Counted from the stretch's first letter, positions 1 through 9,386 are shown. The stretch: 64,000 nucleotides of DNA from Flavobacterium lindanitolerans (GCF_002846575.1 NZ_PJND01000008.1:372001-436000), one strand, 5' to 3'. Program-made: numbers and translations. The notes: generated by a model from the sequence alone, not told the origin.

Positions 1-1872
1 CATGAAGCCATGCACGAAATTACCGGAGCAATCATCTCGATTACGCTGGTCATGGCGGCGGTATTCCTGCCGGTTGGTTTTATGGAAGGTTCAACGGGAG
101 TTTTCTATCGACAGTTTGCCTTTACAATGGCCATTGCAATTGTAATTTCTGCTGTAAACGCCTTAACATTAAGCCCTGCCCTTGCCGCTTTATTTTTAAA
201 AGACAATCATGAAGCGCATGACAAGGAAAAGCCCTATTCCAAACCTGGATTCAAGGAAAAATTCTTTATCGGATTTAATAAAAGTTTTACCGCTTTAACC
301 AATCGTTATGTGGGCGGATTAAAGTTCTTAATCCGTAACAAATGGGCTAGTTTGGGTGGTCTGGTTGTAATTCTGGTTGCAACAATTGTCATGGTTCAAA
401 GAACCCCAACAGGATTTATTCCAACAGAAGACCAGGGATTTATTGCCATTGCAGTAAACACACCTTCCGGAACCTCTTTAGACGGAACCCAAAAAGTAAT
501 GACCGAAGCCGAAAATACGTTAAAAGCTTTGGAATCATCCCGATTTGTAACCGCCATTTCAGGTTTTAACCTTTTGACAAACTCCACGAGCCCATCATCT
601 GCAGTTGTTTTCGTATTGCTGAAACCAAATGAAGAACGTGGCGCTATTAAAAACATTGATGAGATAATGAATCAGGTTCGCGGCCAATTAGGCGCCATAT
701 CCGGAGGTAATTTCTTTGTATTCAGTTTTCCAACCGTACCTGGATTCAGTAATGTGGAAGCTCTGGATTTAGTATTGCAGGACAAAACAGGCGGCAAACT
801 GGATAAGTTTAGCGGTGTTTCTCAAAACTTCATCGGAGAATTAATGAAACGTCCTGAAATTGCTGTGGCCTTTACCTCTTTCAAAGCAGATTATCCGCAA
901 TTGCAATTGGATATCAATGATGAAAAAGCAGACCAGTTAGGCGTAAAAGTAAAAGACATTTTGCAAACAATGCAGGCTTATTTTGGTAGTGCCCAGGCTT
1001 CTGACTTCAACAGATTCGGGAAATATTACAGAGTAGTGGTTCAGGCCGATATTGCAGACAGAGCCGACCCGACAACTATTGACCGTGTATTTGTAAAAAA
1101 TAAAAACGGTGAAATGGTTCCTATAAATACTTTGGTAAAACTAACCCGTATTTATGGTTCTGAAACCGCTTCGAGATACAACCTGTTTAATTCGATTTCG
1201 ATTAATGCGATTCCGAAACCGGGTTTCAGTTCCGGAGATGCCATCAAGGCCATTGAAGAAGTAGCTGCACAGCAGTTGCCTGCCGGTTATAGTTATGAAT
1301 TTTCAGGACAAACCCGTGAAGAGATTTCATCCGGAGGACAATCAACAACCATTTTCCTATTGTGTCTGGTGTTCATTTATTTCCTGCTTGCGGCACAATA
1401 CGAAAGTTATATCCTGCCATTGGCGGTAATCTTGTCCATCCCAACCGGAATCTTTGGAGTATTCGTAGCTATTGGTTTGACCGGTATTCAAAATAACATT
1501 TATGTACAGGTTGCACTCGTCATGCTTATTGGGCTTCTCGCCAAGAATGCTATTCTAATCGTGGAATTTGCGGCACAAAAAAGAAGGTCCGGCCAGGCAT
1601 TGGGCAAAGCGTCAATTGATGCGGCGAAACTACGTTTACGACCAATCATCATGACTTCGCTGGCCTTTGTTGTGGGATTGATTCCAATGATGAGTGCCAC
1701 AGGTCCATCAGCACAAGGTAACCATTCCATCAGTATTGGTGCTGCCGGAGGTATGCTTTCAGGAGTAATTCTTGGTTTATTTATCATCCCGGTTCTATTT
1801 ATCATATTCCAGTATTTACAAGAAAAAGTTAGTGGAAAACCAATAGCCGTAATCCATAACGAAGAAAAATAA
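1..1872 (+). CDS. RND-family multidrug efflux permease, C-terminal part (partial)
   Basis: Inner-membrane proton-driven pump subunit of the AcrB/HAE1 class, which moves drugs through a periplasmic adaptor into an outer-membrane channel. The frame is open to the left edge, so the true start lies outside; about 623 residues remain of the usual 1,050. The visible part starts in the transmembrane block around GSTGVFYRQF, continues through a second porter and docking domain (GFIPTEDQG; FNRFGKYYRVVVQ) and ends with the last helix bundle (SIGAAGGMLSGVILGLFIIP). The proton-relay aspartates of TM4 should be upstream of the window. The stop is 2 nt before the next start, so it is co-transcribed with the outer-membrane factor gene. 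The family assignment is firm; the substrate cannot be told. Confidence 0.95.
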   Translation, partial: HEAMHEITGAIISITLVMAAVFLPVGFMEGSTGVFYRQFAFTMAIAIVISAVNALTLSPALAALFLKDNHEAHDKEKPYSKPGFKEKFFIGFNKSFTALTNRYVGGLKFLIRNKWASLGGLVVILVATIVMVQRTPTGFIPTEDQGFIAIAVNTPSGTSLDGTQKVMTEAENTLKALESSRFVTAISGFNLLTNSTSPSSAVVFVLLKPNEERGAIKNIDEIMNQVRGQLGAISGGNFFVFSFPTVPGFSNVEALDLVLQDKTGGKLDKFSGVSQNFIGELMKRPEIAVAFTSFKADYPQLQLDINDEKADQLGVKVKDILQTMQAYFGSAQASDFNRFGKYYRVVVQADIADRADPTTIDRVFVKNKNGEMVPINTLVKLTRIYGSETASRYNLFNSISINAIPKPGFSSGDAIKAIEEVAAQQLPAGYSYEFSGQTREEISSGGQSTTIFLLCLVFIYFLLAAQYESYILPLAVILSIPTGIFGVFVAIGLTGIQNNIYVQVALVMLIGLLAKNAILIVEFAAQKRRSGQALGKASIDAAKLRLRPIIMTSLAFVVGLIPMMSATGPSAQGNHSISIGAAGGMLSGVILGLFIIPVLFIIFQYLQEKVSGKPIAVIHNEEK

Positions 1873-1874
1873 AA

Positions 1875-3290
1875 ATGAAACGAAACATCAATAAATATAT
1901 AGCTGTACTGGTTTTAATCACCACACTGACAGCATGTAAAGTTTCGAAAGATGTCGAAACTCCAAAAGATGCCTTGCCCGAAAACTTCAGGAATGTTAGC
2001 TCGCAAGACACTACCAGCATTGCCGACCAGAGCTGGAAGGAATTCTTTACAGAACCTTCGCTCCAAAAACTGATAGACAGTGCTATTGTCAGAAACAATG
2101 ACCTGCTTATCGCTCAAAAAAATATTGAAGCGGCGCAATGGCAACTCACGCAGTCCAAATGGGGAAATGTTCCGAAGCTCAACTTTGAGGCTACGGCCAC
2201 ATCAACCCGGTTGTCTGACAATAGCCTGAACGGATTGAGTACCAGTACATTTCTGAAAAAGAAACATATCGAAGATTATAATGCGGCACTCAACCTGTCA
2301 TGGGAGGCAGATATCTGGGGTAAAATCAGAAGCCGTAAGAAAAATGCTTTGGCGGAATACCTCCAATCTGAAGAAGCCAAAAAAGCATTGCAAACTACTA
2401 TTGTAGCGAATGTTTCTACAGGATTCTATAATCTTTTGATGCTGGATGCCCAATTGGAAATAGCCAGAAAGAATCTTGCGTTGAATGACAGCACATTGTT
2501 TGTCATCAACCTGCAATATGAATCCGGACAGGTAACTTCTTTGGCTAAACAACAGGCAGAAGCGCAACAGTCTGTAGCTGCACAGCTTATTCCTGAACTG
2601 GAACAGGCCATCGCCTTGCAGGAAAATGCGCTAAGCATCATTACCGGAAGCTTTCCGGGTGCTAAGGAAAGGAAAACTACGCTTGGGGCCATCGCTTTAA
2701 AAGAAAATGTATCTGCCGGAATTCCTTCTTCATTAGTAAGCAGAAGACCCGATGTTAAAAATGCAGAACTGGCTTTAAAAGCGGCAAACGCAAAAGTAGG
2801 CATTGCCAAGGCATCACTATATCCAAGCCTGAACATTACGGCTGCGGGCGGACTCACCTCTTTTAAATCGAGCAACTGGTTTAATACTCCCGCTTCGCTT
2901 TTTGGAACTGTAGCCGGAAGTCTTGCACAGCCATTGCTAAACGGAAGAAGTCTTAAAGCCCAATACGAAATTTCAAAAATCGAAAGAGAAAAAGCCGTAC
3001 TCAGCTTTAGGCAATCGGTTCTTGTAGCCGTTGGCGAAGTAGCAGATGCGCTTGTAAAAGTTGAAAAACTAAAAGAACAGCAAGCAATAGCTGCCAACCG
3101 CGTTACTACATTGCAAAATGCAGTAAAAAATGCAGACATGCTTTTCAAAAGCGGTATGGCTACTTATCTTGAAGTGATTGTGGCACAAGGAAACCTGCTG
3201 CAAAGCGAACTGGAACTTGCCACATTAAAACGCACTAGCCTTGAAGCCGATGTTGAGCTTTACCGCTCCTTAGGTGGCGGCTGGAAATAA
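1875..3290 (+). CDS. TolC/OprM-type outer-membrane efflux lipoprotein
   Basis: Outer-membrane channel of a tripartite efflux pump (NodT/OprM subgroup). The 471-aa product has a lipoprotein signal with lipobox LTAC near residue 21. Two outer-membrane-efflux repeats follow, with the typical SWEADIWGKIRSRKK and SLYPSLNITAAGG signatures in the first and second halves. Length matches the family. It starts 2 nt after the RND permease stop and is followed by a hairpin terminator, so it is the last gene of the pump operon. The adaptor gene is presumably upstream of the window. Confidence 0.95.
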   Translation: MKRNINKYIAVLVLITTLTACKVSKDVETPKDALPENFRNVSSQDTTSIADQSWKEFFTEPSLQKLIDSAIVRNNDLLIAQKNIEAAQWQLTQSKWGNVPKLNFEATATSTRLSDNSLNGLSTSTFLKKKHIEDYNAALNLSWEADIWGKIRSRKKNALAEYLQSEEAKKALQTTIVANVSTGFYNLLMLDAQLEIARKNLALNDSTLFVINLQYESGQVTSLAKQQAEAQQSVAAQLIPELEQAIALQENALSIITGSFPGAKERKTTLGAIALKENVSAGIPSSLVSRRPDVKNAELALKAANAKVGIAKASLYPSLNITAAGGLTSFKSSNWFNTPASLFGTVAGSLAQPLLNGRSLKAQYEISKIEREKAVLSFRQSVLVAVGEVADALVKVEKLKEQQAIAANRVTTLQNAVKNADMLFKSGMATYLEVIVAQGNLLQSELELATLKRTSLEADVELYRSLGGGWK

Positions 3291-3310
3291 CGGCTACCCA
3301 TGGCCCTTTG

Positions 3311-3352
3311 AAATCAATTGCCTGGAAATTCATTCAGGCAGTTGATTTTTTT
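3311..3352 (+). terminator. Rho-independent terminator of the efflux operon
   Basis: Arms at 3311-3324 and 3335-3348 pair over 14 positions with one T-G wobble (core ATCAATTGCCTG / CAGGCAGTTGAT), followed by a T-rich run. It lies 20 nt after the outer-membrane factor stop. Confidence 0.7.
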
Positions 3353-3404
3353 ATTTCCAAAAACCAAAATCTTTTTTCAAAATAGCTATTTTTATATTAA
3401 GTAA

Positions 3405-5264
3405 ATGAATCACATGCAGGACACTTTCTTTTTTCAGGCCATGATTTATCTGGCAGGAGCCGTTATTATGGTTCCCATTGCCAAAAGACTTGGCCTGGGT
3501 TCCGTGCTGGGATATCTTCTGGCAGGAATCATCATCGGGCCGGCCTTTTTAGGACTCATAGGAACCGAAGGACATGACATTATGCATTTTGCCGAATTTG
3601 GTGTTGTTATGATGCTATTTGTCATTGGACTGGAACTCGAACCCGAACGTCTTTGGAGAATGCGGAAAAAAATAGCCGGCATGGGAGGTTTGCAGGTTGC
3701 CGGGACAACACTCGTCCTTACAGCTGCTGCACTGGCCTTTGGATTGGACTGGAAAACCGCATTGGTTTTGGGAATGATAATTTCCATGTCTTCTACCGCT
3801 ATAGTCATGCAGACCCTTAATGAAAAAGGCTGGATTAAAACCGTAGCCGGACGGAATTCCTTTCCCGTATTGCTTTTTCAGGACATAGCTATCATTCCTA
3901 TGTTGGCACTGTTACCCTTGCTCGCCAGTAAGGAATTACAACAAGCAGCGGTAACCGCGCATCCCACTTTGATGGATGGTTTTTCGAAATGGACACAGGC
4001 TCTTTTCGTACTTTCTTCAATAACCATAGTATTGCTTTCCGGAAAATACCTCTTACGTCCTATTTTCCATACCATGGCAAAAACAAAGCTAAGTGAAATG
4101 TTTACCGCAATGGCATTACTTGTTGTGGTAGGTATTGCTGTATTGATGACCTCCGTAGGATTAAGTCCTGCATTGGGTGCTTTCTTAGCCGGGGTTATGC
4201 TTGCCAACAGTGAATATAAACACCAGCTCGAAATTGCCATCGACCCTTTCAAAGGACTTTTGCTGGGACTTTTCTTCATTTCTGTAGGCAGTTCGATAGA
4301 TTTTCAGCTTTTGCTGTCAAAACCATGGCTTATTATGGGACTCGTGGTAGGTATTATCATCATCAAAATTACAGTATTGTACCTTCTGGGTAAATTCTTC
4401 AGAATTGGACATACCCAAAACTTTATTTTTAGTTTTGGACTTAGTCAGGTGGGCGAATTCGCTTTTGTGCTTTTGAGTTTTTCATTACAGGAAAACATCC
4501 TCAGCAAAGAAATCACAGACCTTATGATGGCTGTGACCGCACTGAGCATGGCCTTTACGCCGCTGCTGATGATGTTTAATGAAAAGGTACTCATGAAATC
4601 CAAATGCTCTATGAGCGGAAGCGAAGAAGAAGCCGAGAGTGATGTTGATTCTGAAAGCAATCCTGTTATTATAGCCGGATACGGTCATTTCGGGAATACT
4701 GTTGGACGATTTCTAAGAGCCAATAACATACAGGCTACCGTACTCGACAATAACAGCGATAATGTAAACATGCTGCGAAAACTCGGATTCAAGGTGTATT
4801 ATGGCGACGCTTCCCGACATGATTTGCTGGAGATAGCCGGAGCCGGCAGAGCGCAGATTATCATTATTGCCATAGGCAATCGCGAAAAAAGAATGGAAAT
4901 GATAGAAATGGTCAAAAAACATTTCCCGAATCTTTACATACTCGTACGTTCTGAAAACAGAGACGATGCCTATGACCAGATGAATGCGGGGATTATGCAC
5001 ATTTACAGGGAAACTCTCGACACGAGCCTGCGTGTGGGTATAGATGTCATGAAACTATTAGGACACAACACTTATGAAGCCACACGTTCTGCCAGAACTT
5101 TTTTTACACACGACGAAAAAACGCTCAAGTATCTCGCCAGTATCCGCAATCAGGACGAATACATCAGTGCGGTGCGTGAAAAAATCGAAGAATTGGAACA
5201 GGTCATCCTTGCCGACAGGGAAGCCATGTCACTGGAAAATACTGAAAAATCAATGATTGCATAA
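3405..5264 (+). CDS. CPA2-family monovalent cation:proton antiporter with TrkA-N domain (KefB/KefC type)
   Basis: Inner-membrane K+ or Na+/H+ exchanger of the CPA2 family. About the first 390 of 619 residues form the hydrophobic exchanger domain (GLGSVLGYLLAGIIIGP near the N-terminus; LSPALGAFLAGVMLANS). Residues about 420-535 are a Rossmann RCK/TrkA-N domain with IAGYGHFGNTVGRFL, a GxGxxG-like nucleotide-binding loop, and a conserved aspartate in TVLDNN. The C-terminal about 85 residues are a hydrophilic helical tail. A second in-frame ATG sits 9 nt downstream of the chosen start (MNHM) and could be the real one. It stands alone between two terminators. Regulation by NAD(H) or glutathione adducts is known for relatives and is not shown here. 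Confidence 0.93.
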   Translation: MNHMQDTFFFQAMIYLAGAVIMVPIAKRLGLGSVLGYLLAGIIIGPAFLGLIGTEGHDIMHFAEFGVVMMLFVIGLELEPERLWRMRKKIAGMGGLQVAGTTLVLTAAALAFGLDWKTALVLGMIISMSSTAIVMQTLNEKGWIKTVAGRNSFPVLLFQDIAIIPMLALLPLLASKELQQAAVTAHPTLMDGFSKWTQALFVLSSITIVLLSGKYLLRPIFHTMAKTKLSEMFTAMALLVVVGIAVLMTSVGLSPALGAFLAGVMLANSEYKHQLEIAIDPFKGLLLGLFFISVGSSIDFQLLLSKPWLIMGLVVGIIIIKITVLYLLGKFFRIGHTQNFIFSFGLSQVGEFAFVLLSFSLQENILSKEITDLMMAVTALSMAFTPLLMMFNEKVLMKSKCSMSGSEEEAESDVDSESNPVIIAGYGHFGNTVGRFLRANNIQATVLDNNSDNVNMLRKLGFKVYYGDASRHDLLEIAGAGRAQIIIIAIGNREKRMEMIEMVKKHFPNLYILVRSENRDDAYDQMNAGIMHIYRETLDTSLRVGIDVMKLLGHNTYEATRSARTFFTHDEKTLKYLASIRNQDEYISAVREKIEELEQVILADREAMSLENTEKSMIA

Positions 5265-5270
5265 AAAAAC

Positions 5271-5300
5271 GCCCCGGTAAATCCCGGGGCGTTTTTTATT
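5271..5300. terminator. Bidirectional terminator between convergent genes
   Basis: Perfect 8-bp GC stem (CGCCCCGG at 5271-5278 with CCGGGGCG at 5285-5292), loop of 6 nt, flanked by an A run on the left and a T run on the right. It can therefore end transcription from both the antiporter gene (+) and the YeeE/YedE gene (-). Confidence 0.9.
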
Positions 5301-5313
5301 TTTTAGTCTCCAA

Positions 5314-5727
5314 TTAATGAGGCAGCTTATTTTTTAATAACCCGTAAAGGAACGTACCAATCAAGGCGCCTAAAAGTACAATCCCAATACTGTAAAAACC
5401 GGCTCCAATCAGTATAAATATAGGTCCAGGACAAGTTCCAATCATGCCCCAGCCCAATCCGAAAATGGTTCCGCCAATAATGTAGTTTTTAAATCCTTTA
5501 TCCTTATCGGCAATCTGAATCTGTTTGCCATCAAGCCCAACCACTTTATTTCTTTTATAAATCTGGATTCCAACAACACCCACCGCAATAGCTGTCATGA
5601 TAATTCCAAACATATGAAAAGATTCAAACTGGAACATTTCATAAATTCGGTACCAGGACACGGCTTCCGATTTGGTTAATACAATCCCGAAAAGAATTCC
5701 AACAAGTAAATATTTTATAAATTTCAT
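5314..5727 (-). CDS. Half-size YeeE/YedE (DUF6691) membrane transporter subunit
   Basis: Inner-membrane protein of the YeeE/YedE group, whose members import thiosulfate or other sulfur species. The 137-aa product has about four hydrophobic segments and the family signature GLGWGMIGTCPGP, including the conserved cysteine that relays sulfur in characterised relatives. I prefer the ATG at 5727 (MKFIKYLLVG) over an in-frame ATG at 5757. The upstream one would add ten charged residues and reach into the long palindrome at 5744-5798. It is paired with the second half-size gene just upstream on the same strand; such pairs seem to stand in for the full-length, internally duplicated protein. Confidence 0.85.
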   Translation of the reverse strand: MKFIKYLLVGILFGIVLTKSEAVSWYRIYEMFQFESFHMFGIIMTAIAVGVVGIQIYKRNKVVGLDGKQIQIADKDKGFKNYIIGGTIFGLGWGMIGTCPGPIFILIGAGFYSIGIVLLGALIGTFLYGLLKNKLPH

Positions 5728-5743
5728 CGTACTGATATATTTT

Positions 5744-5798
5744 ATTTTCCGTTTCACCCTGCCAGGGTTTAAAATCCTGGCAGGGTGAAACGGAAAAT
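5744..5798. repeat. Long perfect palindrome between the two YeeE/YedE genes
   Basis: Arms of 23 nt (5744-5766 and 5776-5798) are exact reverse complements around a 9-nt loop; the core is CCCTGCCAGG / CCTGGCAGGG. It has no trailing T run on the coding (minus) strand long enough to be a classic terminator. It could be a mobile intergenic palindrome (REP-like), an attenuator, or an mRNA-stabilising hairpin within the operon. Confidence 0.85.
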
Positions 5799-5804
5799 AT
5801 TAAA

Positions 5805-6362
5805 CTAAAAAATCAAAGGCAATAAAAAGTGAGCCGCAATTAATCCACCGATAAAAAAACCGATTACGGCTATCAATGAAGGCAACTGCAAATTACTCAT
5901 TCCGGTAATGGCATGGCCGGAAGTACATCCGCCCGCGTATCTGGAACCAAATCCAACCAAAAGTCCACCAAAAAGCAGGAATCCGAATATTTTTGGCGTA
6001 AAAACATTTTCAGCAGAAGTAAACAATTCCGGAATCAGTTTTCCATTTGGCGCATCAATATTCATTTCTTGCAATTTGGCTACCGTAGCCGGATTCAGAT
6101 TCACTCCGGAACCATCACTTAAAAAATGTACGGCTATAAAACCGCCAATCATGGCTCCAAGTACAACTACCAGGTTCCAACGCTGCGCCTTCCAGTCAAA
6201 CCTGAAAAAATCAGAAAATTTTCCCGCTCCGGAAATGGAGCAAAGTGTGCGAAGATTGGACGACATTCCAAATGTCTTTCCAAAATAAATCAGTAGAAGC
6301 ATTACTGCTCCGATTAAAAAACCGGAAACATACCAGGGCCAGGTGCCATAAAAACTATACAT
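5805..6362 (-). CDS. YeeE/YedE family membrane transporter subunit
   Basis: Partner of the preceding half-size gene. The 185-aa product has about five membrane segments and the motif GSRYAGGCTSGHAITG, which carries the conserved Cys of the YeeE/YedE fold. In Bacteroidota this longer half is encoded upstream of the shorter half, as here. A role in thiosulfate or sulfur uptake is inferred from the family. The first ATG at 6362 directly precedes a hydrophobic helix (WPWYVSGFLIGAVMLLLIYF) and is a good start. Confidence 0.87.
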   Translation of the reverse strand: MYSFYGTWPWYVSGFLIGAVMLLLIYFGKTFGMSSNLRTLCSISGAGKFSDFFRFDWKAQRWNLVVVLGAMIGGFIAVHFLSDGSGVNLNPATVAKLQEMNIDAPNGKLIPELFTSAENVFTPKIFGFLLFGGLLVGFGSRYAGGCTSGHAITGMSNLQLPSLIAVIGFFIGGLIAAHFLLPLIF

Positions 6363-6481
6363 AGCTCAAATTATTTGCACAAAAATAAACATTCGCTCCC
6401 ATACCTCGTAATATTCCCGTCTAAAATATAGCCCAATTAAAATAATCATTTAATTTTGACTCTGAATTATATCCACACATA

Positions 6482-6955
6482 ATGAAAAAATTTGCGATTG
6501 AAATCAAATGGGGCATCCGGTACATCTTTTGTTATCTGGCATGGGCTATTTTGGAAAAAACGTTAGGCATTTATGGCGAAAACATGAGCTTTTATATGTT
6601 GTCTTCCCTATTGTTTTACATTTTCGCCGGACTTATCTATTCGCTGGCATTAAGAGAAAAAAAGACTAATTATTTTAACGGACACATGGACTGGAAACAA
6701 GGTTGTGCCACCGGACTTTACATGACCATTGTTATAGCCTTATTGATGCCTTTAGCCCAGGCTTCCTTCCATGAACTGATTGCACCGGAGTTTTTTGAAA
6801 ACATGATTAATGCTTCAAAAGACAAAGAAGCTGCCGCCAACTATTTTAATTTAAGGAGCTATATCATACAGAGTATCTTTTTTACGTTATCTATAGGAAT
6901 GGTAATCTCGGCTATCGTAGCCTATTTTGTTCAAACAAAAAAGCAAACTAAATGA
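6482..6955 (+). CDS. DUF4199-type membrane protein
   Basis: 157-aa inner-membrane protein with four hydrophobic segments, a charged loop and a mid-protein amphipathic stretch (HELIAPEFFENMINASKDKEAA). This is the pattern of the DUF4199 family, which is frequent in Bacteroidota and of unknown function. Its stop overlaps the ATG of the next gene by 4 nt (ATGA), so translation of the two is probably coupled. Confidence 0.75.
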   Translation: MKKFAIEIKWGIRYIFCYLAWAILEKTLGIYGENMSFYMLSSLLFYIFAGLIYSLALREKKTNYFNGHMDWKQGCATGLYMTIVIALLMPLAQASFHELIAPEFFENMINASKDKEAAANYFNLRSYIIQSIFFTLSIGMVISAIVAYFVQTKKQTK

Positions 6956-7413
6956 AAATCAGAAGCCTTATCCTGGTCATATTAACAGGAATCCTTGCCG
7001 TTTCCTGTATCAGTACCCGTTCAACTATCAAGAACATTGATGACAACGCACCGGAACCTATCATTACAAAAAATGGCTGGTTTTTGCTTACAGAATACAG
7101 TAAAGACAAAAAATACGGCTACGACAAGGACTATCCTATCAATGTATATTACCGAAGCATAGCAGACGAAGACATAAATCCAAAACGCTTTTTAGATGCC
7201 CTGACCGGACCAAAAGGCGAAACCATAACGTATAAAAAAATTGAAAGCTGCTGCCCTTTCCCAACTAAAAGAAATGAAATGGGCGCCGGATTATTAGATG
7301 TTTATGAAGTCACCTGGCCCGGAATTACAAAACCCATCCGCCTGTATTTTAATATCTTCGAAAAAGGATATCTTTATGTACCGAAAGGATTTGGATTAAA
7401 GAAAAACGAATAA
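6952..7413 (+). CDS. Predicted lipoprotein beside kdsA, unknown function
   Basis: 153 aa with a lipoprotein signal (lipobox around AVSC, residues 16-19). The soluble domain contains a paired-cysteine motif ESCCPFPTKRN and GLLDVYEVTWPG. It overlaps the upstream DUF4199 gene by 4 nt. Related small lipoproteins sit next to kdsA in many flavobacteria and may carry an aldolase name by transfer from that neighbour. Nothing here resembles the TIM barrel of KdsA, so an enzymatic role is not supported. It is probably periplasmic or outer-membrane anchored. Confidence 0.75.
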   Translation: MKIRSLILVILTGILAVSCISTRSTIKNIDDNAPEPIITKNGWFLLTEYSKDKKYGYDKDYPINVYYRSIADEDINPKRFLDALTGPKGETITYKKIESCCPFPTKRNEMGAGLLDVYEVTWPGITKPIRLYFNIFEKGYLYVPKGFGLKKNE

Positions 7414-7420
7414 AACAACA

Positions 7421-7454
7421 AACACGAAATCAACGCCCTGATTCGTGTTTTTTT
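7421..7454 (+). terminator. Terminator after the lipoprotein gene
   Basis: AACACGAAATCA and TGATTCGTGTT pair with a single bulged A around a short loop, followed by a run of seven to eight T. Confidence 0.75.
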
Positions 7455-7560
7455 ATACCCTAAAGAAGCGTTGGAAAAAAGAAAAAAGACAGCCGATAAA
7501 TCCCTGTGTTTTTGCTTCTTAAAGTTTTAACAGAAATTATCTTTCGATTGATATAATTTG

Positions 7561-7568
7561 TAAATTTG
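7561..7568 (+). promoter_or_regulatory. Candidate -7 promoter box for kdsA
   Basis: TAAATTTG matches the Bacteroidota TAnnTTTG element 20 nt before the kdsA ATG. No clear TTG -33 box is seen at the expected spacing, so the call is tentative. Confidence 0.35.
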
Positions 7569-7587
7569 CGCTTTCAAAAAACAACAT

Positions 7588-8406
7588 ATGAATTTACAAG
7601 ATATCCCAAAAATAAAGCACCTCGACAGCAATAACTTTTTTCTTCTGGCTGGTCCATGTGCCATAGAAGGAGAAGAAATGGCTCTAAAAATTGCCGAAAG
7701 ACTGGTTGAAGTTACCAGCAAATTACAAATACCTTACGTTTTCAAAGGTTCTTTCAAAAAAGCCAACCGTTCCAGAATCGACAGTTTTTCAGGAATTGGC
7801 GATGAGAAAGCCCTGAAAATCTTACGAAAAGTTTCTGAAACCTTTGATGTCCCAACCGTTACCGATATCCACACCAACGAAGATGCAGCTATGGCGGCAG
7901 AATATGTAGATGTGCTTCAGATACCTGCTTTTTTGGTTCGCCAGACAGACCTTGTCGTCGCGGCTGCCAACACCGGAAAGACCGTAAACCTGAAAAAAGG
8001 TCAGTTTATGAGTCCGGAAAGCATGAAACATGCCGTACAGAAAGTATTGGACTGCAACAACCAGAAAGTAATGGTTACTGACAGAGGAACCATGTTTGGA
8101 TATCAGGACATGATTGTAGATTACAGAGGTATTCCTACCATGCAGCAATATGCTACAACAGTCCTTGACGTAACCCACTCTTTGCAACAGCCAAACCAAA
8201 CGGCAGGTGTAACCGGTGGAAGACCTGACATGATTGAAACCATCGCTAAAGCAGGAATTGCAGTTGGCGTTGACGGAATTTTTATTGAAACCCACTTTGA
8301 CCCTGCCAATGCAAAAAGTGACGGGGCCAATATGCTGGACCTGAAATATTTCGAGGGACTCATGACCAAGCTGGTAGCCATTAGAAAAACCGTAAATAAT
8401 TTTTAA
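7588..8406 (+). CDS. kdsA: 3-deoxy-8-phosphooctulonate synthase
   Basis: Cytosolic enzyme that condenses phosphoenolpyruvate with D-arabinose 5-phosphate to give KDO 8-phosphate, the precursor of the KDO sugar of lipopolysaccharide. The 272-aa length is typical. Recognisable segments run in order along the TIM barrel: FLLAGPCAIEGEEMAL, FKGSFKKANRSR, FSGIGDEKAL, TDRGTMFGY and VTGGRPDMI, ending with GVDGIFIETHFDP. These carry the phosphate- and PEP-binding residues of the DAHP/KDO8P synthase family. It forms its own transcription unit after a terminator. Presence confirms a Gram-negative outer membrane. Confidence 0.97.
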   Translation: MNLQDIPKIKHLDSNNFFLLAGPCAIEGEEMALKIAERLVEVTSKLQIPYVFKGSFKKANRSRIDSFSGIGDEKALKILRKVSETFDVPTVTDIHTNEDAAMAAEYVDVLQIPAFLVRQTDLVVAAANTGKTVNLKKGQFMSPESMKHAVQKVLDCNNQKVMVTDRGTMFGYQDMIVDYRGIPTMQQYATTVLDVTHSLQQPNQTAGVTGGRPDMIETIAKAGIAVGVDGIFIETHFDPANAKSDGANMLDLKYFEGLMTKLVAIRKTVNNF

Positions 8407-8448
8407 ACCGAATAACCTAAATTTTTTAATAATAAATAATTCCCAATT

Positions 8449-9312
8449 TTGAAACATCCATTAATAGTGGGTGTACTTACTTTTTTTTGTGCTTTTTCAC
8501 AGTACACCTTCGCCCAAGAGCTGGCAACGAGTCCTGAAAAATACACTGCCCACAACAAAGGAAAATTCTTTATCTATTGGGGTGGCAACAGAGAATCTTA
8601 CACAAAATCAGACATTACCTTTAAAGGCGATGGTTACAATTTCACAGTAAACGATGTGAAAGCGCATGACAAGCCTAAAGGGTATCACTTAGATTACCTG
8701 AATCCGGCCAGAATGACTATTCCGCAAACCAATCTTAGGATTGGCTATTTCATCAGTGACCATTATAATGTTTCCATTGGTGTTGACCACATGAAATATG
8801 TAATGACTCAAGGCCAAACTGCCAATGTAACAGGAGAAATTAATCTTCCGGCATCAGAAGCAGGAGCCATACACAACGGTACGTATAACAATACACCAAC
8901 TGTTATGTCTGAGGACTTTTTAAAATTTGAACACACGGACGGTCTTAATTATGTGCATGCACAAATCAACCGTGTGGATGATATTTCCAAGCTTTTCAGA
9001 ATCTGGAATACAGACAAAATCCAGATTAACCTGACAGAAGGTATTGGGGGCGGACTTCTCTATCCAAAAACAAACGCAACCCTATTGAGCAAGAAAAGAC
9101 ATGATGATTTCCATATTTCCGGATACGGAGTATCTGCCCAGGTAGGTTTGAACCTGACTTTTTTCAAGCACTTTTTTATTCAGGGCGAATTAAAAGGCGG
9201 TTATATTGACATGCAGGACATTAAAACAACTTCCAGCAATGCCGATAGCGCTTCACAACACTTTGGGTTCTTCCAAAGAATAATTACAGTAGGCGGAATC
9301 TTCAGGCTATAA
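8449..9312 (+). CDS. Predicted outer-membrane protein, unknown function
   Basis: 287 aa with a cleavable signal (AFSQYTFAQ) and alternating hydrophobic/polar strands ending in an aromatic-rich C-terminus (GFFQRIITVGGIFRL). This is what an outer-membrane beta-barrel looks like. The proposed start at 8449 is TTG, directly before KHPLIVG; no ATG is available before the signal peptide. It lies 42 nt after kdsA and is closed by a strong hairpin. No specific family is recognised. Confidence 0.75.
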   Translation: MKHPLIVGVLTFFCAFSQYTFAQELATSPEKYTAHNKGKFFIYWGGNRESYTKSDITFKGDGYNFTVNDVKAHDKPKGYHLDYLNPARMTIPQTNLRIGYFISDHYNVSIGVDHMKYVMTQGQTANVTGEINLPASEAGAIHNGTYNNTPTVMSEDFLKFEHTDGLNYVHAQINRVDDISKLFRIWNTDKIQINLTEGIGGGLLYPKTNATLLSKKRHDDFHISGYGVSAQVGLNLTFFKHFFIQGELKGGYIDMQDIKTTSSNADSASQHFGFFQRIITVGGIFRL

Positions 9313-9336
9313 GCACTTTAGAAAAATAATTTAAAG

Positions 9337-9364
9337 TCCCCCGAAAATTTCGGGGGATTTTTTT
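9337..9364 (+). terminator. Terminator after the outer-membrane protein gene
   Basis: TCCCCCGAAA and TTTCGGGGGA are reverse complements separated by one base (effective loop about 5 nt), followed by a run of eight T. Confidence 0.88.
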
Positions 9365-9386
9365 TGCCATTTCATTTTTATTATCT

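Noticed and set aside
2426..3148. Long minus-strand reading frame inside the outer-membrane efflux gene
   Set aside because: Shadow frame of a well-recognised gene; its product is Ser/Ala/Phe-rich without domain resemblance.
6952..7413. Possible aldolase annotation for the lipoprotein near kdsA
   Set aside because: The protein has a lipobox and is only 153 aa, with none of the KdsA barrel motifs. The association is only positional.
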